NCBI RefSeq assembly: GCF_964355755.1
Contig: NC_092679.1
Coordinates: 2,420,001 to 2,484,000 of the forward strand
DNA length: 64,000 nucleotides
DNA from: Antedon mediterranea
Lineage: Eukaryota > Echinodermata > Crinoidea > Comatulida > Antedonidae
Direction: 5' to 3'
The notes beneath the pieces are model-generated. The model did no database searches and was not told where the DNA came from. It was given only the letters and a program-made list of their open reading frames with translations. Positions 13,601 through 25,600 of the stretch are shown here, piece after piece (positions within the stretch are counted from its first letter, which is position 1; each line of letters opens with the position of its first letter). A program made the translations under genes and the position numbers.

Positions 13601-16600
13601 ATCCGAATAATAATACATACTTTTAGGTAAACTAGCATGATATAATTTAATTTTACTCTTCAAGTCAGATGATTAATTATAAAACCACCTTAAATGGCCA
13701 AACAAAATTATCGTACGCGTGCGTATTATCAACATGTATACGCGCGCGTAGTCTTATTGTCAAAAAGCCGAGCTATTCTTAGAAACATCTTAGTTAATTA
13801 CGGAATCTATTTTTAGTAACACTCAAGATGTTGTCTGGTATTATACTAATAAAGATCGATGTTAAATTTGCTTGAGTGATCAAAGCGAATGGGGGTTCAA
13901 TAAAGACTGATTATTCCGTCGATATTCAGTGCAAAACTACTGTGATTATCATTTTACCATAATATTAAATCTCTTTCCACGTAAACGCAAACTCAGTGAG
14001 AACATGAGACTAAATTTAAAGTTTGGTAATGTTAGACTTCAAGGCCTATGGAATATGGAGTAAATAAAACATGAACACACAACTGATGCCCGTCCCATCG
14101 ATCTCTACTAGTAGTATACCATAGGCCTATACTTTTTTTTAATCGAGCGTTGCGTATCGCGCAGTAGTCATCGACAAAATCTGCTGTTCCTTCATTTTAC
14201 GAATACATTTTTTCATCAATGATTAATGTAGTTAAGTTTATCAAGAGAAATTTTATTCTAATTTTTGTTATTATTATTTTTTCAGCATTTAATTTTTTGT
14301 CAACGACTCCAGAATCATTAATTCTCTCTAACCAACCGTCCGTTACCATCAGCAAAATTGATTGTGTTCATATATCCCAAACGCCCCATTCGTGATGTTT
14401 GGCCTTGGCATTAAAAAACAATTTTATAATAATAAGTATTTTTGAATTACTTTGTCGAATGATTTGTAACGGTGAATTATTAAACAATAATGAAAGGACA
14501 CCGACAAACAGAAATATTGTATACACAAGACACACGCAATACTTGATGTAGATATCTTATGATGGTTGAGACGGTATCTCTTAATTAATTTCTGTTTTAT
14601 TTAATCTATGGTGAGGGATTATTAATATGTTAGAGTATAATCTCTTTATTGTCAACAACAAAAATAGTGATCAGATGATATTGCGATTTACATAATCTCT
14701 AAGACACAATCTTAAATCCTCTTTGCAAGTAAAATGTGATTATTAATGACATGATTTCGTGTTAGCTGCCTCATTCAAAGTTTGATTACAAACTTTGTGA
14801 GGTATAAACAAAATAATATAGGCCTGAATGCACAGTTCATCTCACAAAATAATCCTGGTTTTTTTTACCTGTAAAAATTTAACCAGAAAATTAACAGCTC
14901 GTATAACAGACCATGACTTTATGGATTTAAGGACAGAGTGTACGCGCGCGTACAACAAGTATTGATATCACCGTTTATACGCGCTCGTAAAATGTTACGT
15001 TATTTTGTAAATATTAATACCTGGTATAATAGATATTCAGATTTGACTTGACCATTGATCAGCTTAGTTTTGTAAAAAAAATAAAAAATTTTCAAATGAA
15101 ATCAGACATTGACATTATGATTGCCTTGCATTTTTTTAAACAAACATAACTCGATAAAATAGATATTTCACCGATGTGCATTTATAACGGCACTCCACCG
15201 GAAAGATGTAAACGTTTTGCATTAAAAATTATAATACTGAATCGATGTATGGAAATGTCTTCTGACATTGACTCACAACAGGACGGATGCTTTAGAATGC
15301 TATCTTGGTAGGCCCAAAGGATTTCATAGAAAGAAAAAGAACTGAAGCAAAATAAAATGTTACGTTTAGCTTTTAAGAAGTTCTATAGAATCATTATTTT
15401 TAGATCAATATTTTAAAATGCTAAGCAAATCCTGTAAAACTTTTTCTGTCAGTAAGATTTATAATTTTCTTTTTAGAGACACAAACAATTTCGAAAGATG
15501 TATACTAGATAATTATTCGTAAGAATAATTAATAAATGACAAATATATCTAGTTCGAGATGAAGACACGGTATATGTTAACTTTCATGAAGAAAAGGCAT
15601 ACAACCCATCTCTTTAAAATACAGTATTTTGAGACTTCTTGAAACAAAATTTACGGTACAATCTAGCATTCCATGAAAAATTGCAAAAAGTTTATTGAAT
15701 ATTTTTCAATAAAATAGTTTTTATTTTTCTTAATCATTTTGTAAATACACAAAAGGGGACCAAAATCGCACACCTACCTATAATAATAAATATATGCTCC
15801 CTCCTTAATTTGCAGTATGACTTAATAAAAAATGTTTCCCATACCAACTAAGACATTTACACGCATCAGTGTCATTGTTTATGAAAAGTGAGGAAATATG
15901 CCCAGTTTAAGTAAAGTTTTCCTGATATTTCATTTGACCCCAATGTTGTATCCATAGTTAACATAAGATACTAGTTTAACATTAGGGAAATGCAGTTCCA
16001 TTTTAGCAATAATGTATATTGAGTCGCCTTACACTTGGCATTTAATAGAGTGCCCTAGAATAAGGCGAACCTACTATCAGCAATGCAACGGAAGCTGTTC
16101 CTATTACTTAAGACTGTCTAACAATATTAAATTAACTCAACTTAAAATCATTAAAAAAAAATGATCTTATATGACCCTTAGCTTCAATGTCAATTTTGTC
16201 CAAAGATTAAATAGTGCTATGATTAATCACAATTTTACGCGCGCGTTAATGTTTGAGTGATGTGATCATCAACCATTGCACGCGCGCGTTAATGCTTGAG
16301 TGATATGATTATCAACAATTGTACGCGCGCGTTAATGTTTGGGTGACATGATCATCCACAATTGTACACGCGCGTTAATGTTTGAGTGATATATATATCT
16401 ACAATTGCACGCGCGCGTTACTGTTTTTTCGTCTGCTGAAAGTGTTACTGACGTATGAATAACACTTTTTAACACACACGTGTGACTGTTGAGGGACATT
16501 TATTTGTAATTCTAACTACACATAATATCAAAGAAAATCGATATAAGAATTATCTACTATAAATAGCTCTATGTATAATATCAACATTTATAAAATTACT

Positions 16601-19600
16601 TTCGGTACACACACTTGCGTATGTTAATGGCGCATGAGCAAACCTAATAATTACCTTATTTTATGTGAGCGTACTAATTCGTGTTGACATCATTACATGT
16701 CGAATTTTTTGGCCCGTCATTAGCCACAGGCGATGTTTTTTCACACCTTTTGTTCAGCGATACATCGTTAGCATGTACAAGTAATAATTTATTTAACTTA
16801 AATACACATTATTTTTCGACGTTCTGTTCTATTGATAATAACGTGATGCTATAATAACGTCAGTTACACACGACAAAAGATGATATTCATGTATGTTGCG
16901 CGGTGGTGTCCCACGACAATAGCAAACACGTCAGTTTTAACAACATCAATTAATTTTAGTAATTAATTAACTTATGATTTATTTGTTCACAAATAGTTGA
17001 TTATTACCGCTTCTAAATTGTTTTTTTACCGATATAGGCCTATCCCAAAACATCTAACAATAGATTATTTTCTAATAAATAAAAACTTGTTAATTTCTAA
17101 GTATCAAATGTCCGCTTAAACCACACCATTATCCTCACATGATGACGTAAGACAAGACACCAAGCCAATTCTAATTCTATCGAATGTGTTAACAAAACTA
17201 TCATCTTTTCTCGTAGGATTCGGTTTCTATTCGTATAAATCGAGTTTTTGATTGTTGCTCGATGTTATAGCAATGGTCTTTAAATGCAATTATTAAAACT
17301 CATTTCTATGAAACCTAGTAAAGAGGTAAGGCGTGCTGTCAAATGTATTCAAACGAAAAAGAAATCTGAATTTTTTTATGAAATCAAGCTAAAGTATTTA
17401 CACTGCTCATTAAATGCTTGATTGCTATCAACTATACGGTTTCTGTTTTCTTGTACATTCACTAAAGTAGTCTCTCAACGACTGTTGATAAAGTTTGAGT
17501 ATGTTCTTTATTATTCATTGAATGTAAACAGCATGGTCACGTAATGCGACTATTTCTTAAGCTCTGTTTACACTATCAAACTAGTTTGACAAAACAAGTG
17601 TGATGTGCCCAAATACGGTAGTGATATCAAATTATCATTTCCATATATGGGCACATCACATTCTTTTGTCAGGTTTGATAGTGTACACAGAGCTTAACAA
17701 CCACAAGAGCATCTTCCCTGTCCCTGACGGAAATAAATAAAATAATCAAAAGCATCATGTCGCAACTGACGATGATGATATATTATAATTGTTATCAGAA
17801 TTACCAACAGTACCGCGTTTACTATTACAATGCACAATATTATAATGATATGATAATACCAATTACATTCATGAATATGCATGAGAATTATATTTATATG
17901 AATATGTATGAGTAGTAATTACCGAACATGATAATCATGCTAACACAGGAAGGCAATTTGCACACAACCCAATATTGTATTATATTTTATGATATACACT
18001 TTTAATTTGAACCAACCTGCGTTGTTTATGTATCAAAAACAGGTGCCGTTCGCTATCAATACCAACAAACATACTTCTCAATGATTAATAGAGAAATATG
18101 AATCTATACATATCATATTCGTTCACTGAAATTATTATTTCTTTAACTGACATCTGCTTAGTGAAATAACGCAAATGACGGACAGGCCTAGTTTTATGCT
18201 ATTAATGTATAAAGCAATTCCATTCGTTCTCAGTTATCTCATTTTGTATGTGTAATCACGAATGGTAAAATCCTTTCCTCAAACCATTTACAACCACTAT
18301 GCAGATTTCTTCCCTTCGCGTTTCGTTGCCTAGTAACAGCCGATCCTACGTCACCAAATTGCTATCCGAATCATCTTTCATGAAGCGTGATTAAGTCAAA
18401 CTGCTCTTTTTATTATTCTTTTCACACAGATCTGCTGAATATGTTCTGTCACGCTATTTAGTATGTGTATACACATTGTTCTTAAAATAAGAACATATCC
18501 TCACTTACTGTACGTGCGCCACCAAAAAGCGCGCGTACAAGCTATCATCTCAATTTTTACGCGCGCATAAGCATTGTACAAAGAATGCAGACAATTTATG
18601 CAGATACAAAACACCTATTAAGGGGATACCTTTGGACTCCCAACAGTTTCCCCTTATAAGAGGTATTCCATGGATAGGGCTCGGATGTACGGTTAAAACA
18701 TGTTGTATTTCCCCTCGTTTTTTCATAGGAAATTGTTCCCATAATAGGTGTGTCTCTTGAATGGGGTGTGTCTCTTGAATGGGGCGTGTCCTAAAGTAGG
18801 GTGTTCTACTGTATATATAAAACATATACAGCACTTGTAAGGCAAATTTAGCCCACGTGACAAATCATTGTGAATAAGGCCAAAATGAATTGATTAAGAC
18901 AATTGTATTTGTTGTGGGAAAATAGATTAAAATATATTGCAAAACAAAAAGTGTACACTTAAGTTCGTAAGCACGATGAAGACGTAAGAGAAAGCTTTGT
19001 GTAAGGAACCACGCTTTTTCAATTTTTGTTCAGAAATGGTATTCTAAAATACGATAATATAAATGATAGATCAATGATTGATAATTATATTTAAGTATAA
19101 AGAAAGAATCAACGTCACAAAAATAATAGCCTAAAATTAATAGTTAGTAAGATAATACTGTATGCGTTTACAATTACTATGGTTACAATCACAATTACGA
19201 CGCACAAGTTGGTGCGTTACCATAGTGTTGACAATTGGTATCGTTTTAAATTAGTATAAACTTAATGAAAATGGTATACAAATATATGGTGAATAATGAT
19301 CACTATACGTGATTTTGATATTCGAATAATTGAAATTAGTATTAATAATGAGAAGGTCTAAGGTCATTTTTGTCTGAAACTCTATTGCAAGTCCATATAT
19401 GAGCACGTCACATTTTTGTGTCACATAAAGTTTGATAGTCCTTTGGTAGACAAGGTTTTACTTTCTAAAAAGTTTATTCTATTATGAGCAGTGTGATAGT
19501 GAGTGTGTGACTATTAGGCTATCATCATCATTTCAGCTAGCCATTGTCCGCTCACTGCAGGACGAAGGCCTCCCCAAGCCGAACCCGTTTCCTGTCATGC

Positions 19601-22600
19601 CCAGCTCCCATCCAGGATAAAAAAAAAAGGGGTATGCTTAGAATAAAAGAAAATAAGTCACTTTTGTTTTAAAAGAAACTAGCATTATGCACACAGGTTT
19701 GACTGAAAGCGAATTCCATTTTGTCAACAACAATTTGACAGTTATTGTCAGTAATTTTTAATGTGGCATTTTGAAGAAAAAAAACAACGTATTTAATAGT
19801 ATTGCTTCGAGGCAACGGCAATGAATTAAAAAGCAGTTTACATTTAAAGAGTTAGAAATAACGACGATAAAAATGATGTAACCAGAGAAATAAGAAGAGA
19901 GACAAGAAGAGAAGCAATGTTCAGATTCATTTTGTGCTGACACACTGCAGCAAAACATTGCATGCTTCTAAAGTTTTGATGTAGCAAAATATGATAGTGA
20001 TATGACATCATCATGTTCATATAAGCACATCACATTTTTTTTGTCTCATAAAGTTTGATAGTGTAGACAGAGCTTTATACATCATGAAAACAACCCGTTT
20101 CTCAGCTGAATCTCCACTTTGGTAATTTTGTATCATGTAAACTCCGTAATACATATCTCATGTGTATCACATGTGATTCTGTATCACGGCTGTTTATACT
20201 GGGCATATTTAGGTATATCAAACAGGCAGCCAAATGTTTAGAATAACACATCAGCAAGTTTTTGGTTGTGGATGTAAAATGGCCGGGTGCTTTGAACGTC
20301 TTTACTGGTTTTTAAACCACACCCGAATCAATTATTTAGTGGAAAGCTATACATCTTTGCATGAATTATTTGGTGGACCTATAATCCTTACATTTTTATT
20401 TTTTATTATTTTCCCTCTTTTGTTACTCTTCTATTAAACCCTATACCACGTTCCTAAACTACCGACCGTTTGTGCAACTTCAACTATTGTTGACTATTTT
20501 CTCTTGGATATACCCCGGATTATGTATCTTAAGTTTTTGTAGCGTATTTGTTTGGCCTACAAACTAAAATATTTTAAAATTATAATACGTCAATGTAGAA
20601 TCATACAATTAATGAGTTGGTGATTTTCCATTACTTCGATATAATAAATCAAATCGATCCTTTAGCGTTAATATTATCAATGTGGAGACTTGTTGACATT
20701 AGTAAAGTATGCCACTCAACGTTTGGTGTGACTTGCATTCTGAATGCTATGTAAACATTACACTTTTACGTTAAATGTTATGTAGGCCTAATTGTATTGC
20801 ACCTATTTCAAGCCTCTAAAAACAATCTGACTGTTTTGACCAACGAATTTTATCCGTCTATAGTTAATATAGTGTAATCTCTATGTGAGAAGTTTCAAAC
20901 TTGATTTCCTCTGTAACACAAGTTATACGCGCGCGTACACCTGTACTTCTGATTGTACGCGCGTGTACACACATTGATACCGGTAATCATGGTTACTTCT
21001 TTTTTTACGCGGGCGTACGCGTACTGATAATCATGGTACTTCTTATTGTACGCGCGTGTACACACATTGATACCGGTAATCATGGTTACTTCTTTTTTAC
21101 GTGGGCGTACGCGTACTGATAATCATGGTACTTCTTATTGTACGCGCGTGTACACACATTGATACCGGTAATCATGGTTACTTCTTTTTTACGCGGGCGT
21201 ACGCGTACTGATAATCATGGTACTTCTTATTGTACGCGTGCGTACAAACATAATTGTTGGTACTTTTTATTGTATCAACGTGTGCTTCTTCATTTTGTTT
21301 GTTTAATTGAAAGAGTTTTTGTCTGAGCATATTATAGGCATACCATCGAAAAGAAAGTAGATATACTGCAGACGACTTATACGTATATTCACATGGATCC
21401 ATACGTTTGAATATGATATTGCAGTGGTTTTTCTGACTGAAAATCTGGAATTTGATAACTTCAAGATATTCTATCTATATTTAATGCTATCGATATATTT
21501 CTGATCCCGAGGCAATTGCCGTTCATTTTAAATCTTGATAAATCTTTTTATTTTTAGATGTCAACATTTGTTATAGTAATTCTGTTGGAATTTTAAATTT
21601 TGAAGTAAGTTCGTGACATCTATCTCTCAAGATTCGCCATTGATTCGAATAATTGATACGCCTAAAATAATTGATACGCCTATAATAATCGATACGTATA
21701 ACAATAACGTAATCGATACGTGTACAATAATCGATCGTATTATAGAAAACGGTTTATGTATGATGTATTTGTGTTTGCTTTAACATGAAAAAATAATCGA
21801 TACGTGTACGTATAATCAATACTTATTGTTATAATCGATACGTGCACGTATAATCGATACTTATTATTATAATCGATACGTATTAATACACACAGTATAT
21901 ATTCCATGAACATGCAATGGAAATCAAATCGTGTACATATAGATTTTCTTTCGATTTGTTTGTACCATCGGTTTTTTATTTTGAATTGATTTATCGTAAT
22001 AAATAATCCTGGTATATAAAGTAAGCCTAACCATAACATTAACAATACAGGCGCTGCATGTGATACATATGTGACGCTGTATTATAGAATCTACCTATGA
22101 TAATAGAAATATAATTCCACAGTGCAGATGTGTAACAGCAGTAACATATACGATGACGCAAGAGGAATTAAAATTAGCATTACCATCATTATGACACAAA
22201 TTAATTCACTTTATTTTTTTAATTATCGTAAGTATGACTAGTGGGCTACATCAATAAACACTTAGTAGTTGGCCTTGGGTTGTCCACTACTGTACTATCT
22301 ATAGACTTTAAATGAATATTCTTTTTAAAATAATGCGTTTTAAAAGGAAAAGTACATTGAAAAGATATTTTGAGAATCCAATTGGGATTGAATCCTTCAC
22401 AAGCATACGTAAATACGATTATTTCAATCTCAAAGAGTGATTTTCAGACTTAAAATTGTACATAGAAATAGAAGTGATAGTTCACAAGAAAGCATACGTA
22501 AATACGATTGTTTCAGACTTAACATTTTGAGAATCCAATCGGATTCAATTCTTCACAAGCACACGTAAATACGACTATTTCATGTAAAGATTTTACATAG

Positions 22601-25600
22601 AACATGTTGAGTTTACATACTGCATTTGTTATTGTAGTAGACAAAATTAAAACTGAAGTTTAAAACAACTAGGATTTTGTAGGTCTAGTTGCAAACTGAA
22701 GTACTAATGTGCAAACAAGAAAAAAGCGGTTGTTTTGTTGCTAACCTTTGCGACAACAATGAATAGCAAAAAATGAAATGTCGATCTCTTAAGTTAAAAG
22801 ACTTGACTCGTAAAATACGTGTGCAATTGTTAAAAAAGACACAACTTGATGCAGATAAAAGCGTTGAGAATATTGATGCTAATAAACTAATTGATGGTAT
22901 ATGAGCGTGCTTATTACGAGTTAAATAAAGATATATTGATCTTATAGAATCTTTGTAACAACTCACTGTTGCCACAATTGAGTATATGGAAATTAACGTG
23001 AAATTGAACACCTATATTGTAACGCTACTGGTATTAATTTTTATGAACATCGCCTTTCAAAGGAAATCCTTTGTTTGGTTGTGAGTGCTAGAACATTTTA
23101 AAGTGATGTTCTATTAATATATTAATATGCTCAGGCTGGATAAAAACGAATGATTGTCATAAGGAGTCCGATGAATATATGCAGATTTTAATAATCGTGA
23201 TAATAATTTATACTGTCATGAATTCAATTGAGTCGCCTTGATACTAAACATATTTGATAAAAAGTAGCAAATGTTGTGTCCATCATGTGATGATTCTCCT
23301 TCTGTATCATGTCTAGCGACAATAAACTTTTTACAGTATTGTGTCTATACATTTATATCTCTAATAATCGATTATGCCTAACCGTTTGTGAGTTCAAATT
23401 AGCAAGGGGTTTTTTATTCGCAAAAGGTGTCGCTTCTGGCTTCTTCTTTCTAAATAATTGCTTAAGTAAATGCGACTTAATTACTATTACTTTAAATTTA
23501 TTCGTAGATTTAATGCAAACCTCATGGGCTTTGCATATTGAACTTCAGATGTCCTTGTGTACACTGAGGTAACTATAGAACATTGACTACAGTATGATTC
23601 CAAATATCTAGGCCTAGAACTGTTCTGCAGTAACTATAGAACATTGACTACAGTATGATTCCAATATCTAGGCCTAGAACTGTTCTGAAGTAACTATAGA
23701 ATATTAGCTACAGTATGATTCCAAGATCTAGGCCTAGAACTGTTCTGTTGGGACTAATGTTAATCATAAACTTCAGAGTCTCCTGGCCTAAACACTTTAC
23801 AGTAATTCTCCATCTACATTAATAACCATTCCATTAATAGAGAGATATAGGGACGATTCGAGAGGATGAAGCAAGCAAAATAAATGTTAACAAGTTCTAG
23901 GCCTACTAATCATGATTATGATGATTATTTCATTTGACATTTTGAAAAAATAATGCATCATAACAATGCTTTTGGTTGACTGTACTTCTCTAGCTCCATT
24001 GAACAAAAAAAGTGTTCTATTTTTAGAAGTAATTTTAAACTATTAGCTCAACGAGTTCATCAAATGATGGCCGTCAGGTGGAAAAGACTGATGAAACGGA
24101 AATTTCTATTAACGATCATTGGAAAACACAAGTGTAGGGCCTTCTAGAACGTTATCTTGGATTGCTTTAGCAGGCTCATATTACTAGAATAATTACTTTA
24201 CCTTCTAAATTAAAATAGACAAACTATATTTAAACCGACGAACAATATCCACCACAAATAGAAAACTTCGACTAAAGCTTGTTTCCCACTTGGGCATAAG
24301 CGCAACGCAAGTTTGACCAATCACCGCGCGATGGACAACAAAAGTAATTTGCGGTAAATGGCGATTGGTCAAATTACTTGTCTTACGCTTACGTCAGACG
24401 ACTATGTGTTATATTAATCAAAACTCATCATAATTAGTGATTATAATCATGTAACAATAACTAAATCACAATCTCACATCACGCCTAGCTTTTGTTACGT
24501 GATAATTTGTAGAATATCCACTTACGTGTAAAAGCAACACAAACAACGCCTAATTTATTAAATTATTTTATCTACACTTCGTAAAATAAGCGGCTGCTTT
24601 GTACTCGTTCAATTTCAATCTTCCTAATTCAAAACCTGATGTCCACTCCTATAAAATGACCATTGAAAGTACAAGTGACATGACGGCATGACATTGTTTT
24701 AACATTGTTTAACTTTGTCTTCGGTTACATTGGGTCTTGTTCAACTTGTTAATGGTTATCGTATTTTATATACATACTCATCAATGTGAAAGCAAGTAAG
24801 GCGCAAACATTAATGCTTGTAATTACAGACAGACTATGACTGAGGCCGAAGTGACAACACCACAGACAGGGTAACAGTTTACGCGCGCGTGCAAAAACAG
24901 TTATCAGTATTTGTACACGCGCGTGTAAAAACAGTATCAGTATTTGTACGCACGCGTGTAAAAACAGTATCAGTATTTGTAGACGCGCGTGTAAAAATAG
25001 TATCAGTATTTGTAGACGTGCGTGTAAAAACAGTATCAGTATTTGTACACGCGCGTGTAAAAACAGTATCAGTATTTTTACGCAAGCGTAAAACTGTTCA
25101 TGGCGGTATAAATGTCTTTATAATTAATGTAGCTGTAGTTTCTGCTGTTAAGCATGCCCTGATACAAATTCTACAACGGTACTAAGCCTATATGTCACCA
25201 GCAAACAAGGTGGTTTGATGCATGGACCACCTATTATAGGTCCATGATTGATGTTACCGCCATCAGATGACAGCCAGATGCCCTTCATGAATCGAGAATA
25301 CATTTTTTATACCGTATTTGAATACTATTAATTTTATATCAGTTTGATATTTCAAATAAACTGTTTATTTTCCTGATAACAAATGTTTGATTGCGCTATT
25401 TTTATAAGTTATACATATTTTAACAGGCAATAAATGTTAATCGCGATCAAATATTTATATCAAATATGAGCATTACTTTTTTGAATATTTAAAAAATGTA
25501 GGATATCTTGTGGAAATCTGATGGAGTATTTCTATAAATGATAATGATTTATGTTCGTGTTTATTTGTAATAACGTAAGCCAAAAGGTCATGAATTTTAA

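Noticed and set aside
10075-25095. CRISPR-like arrays among the regularly spaced repeats
   Set aside because: The sequence is eukaryotic; spacers are repeated along with the cores, so these are ordinary minisatellites.
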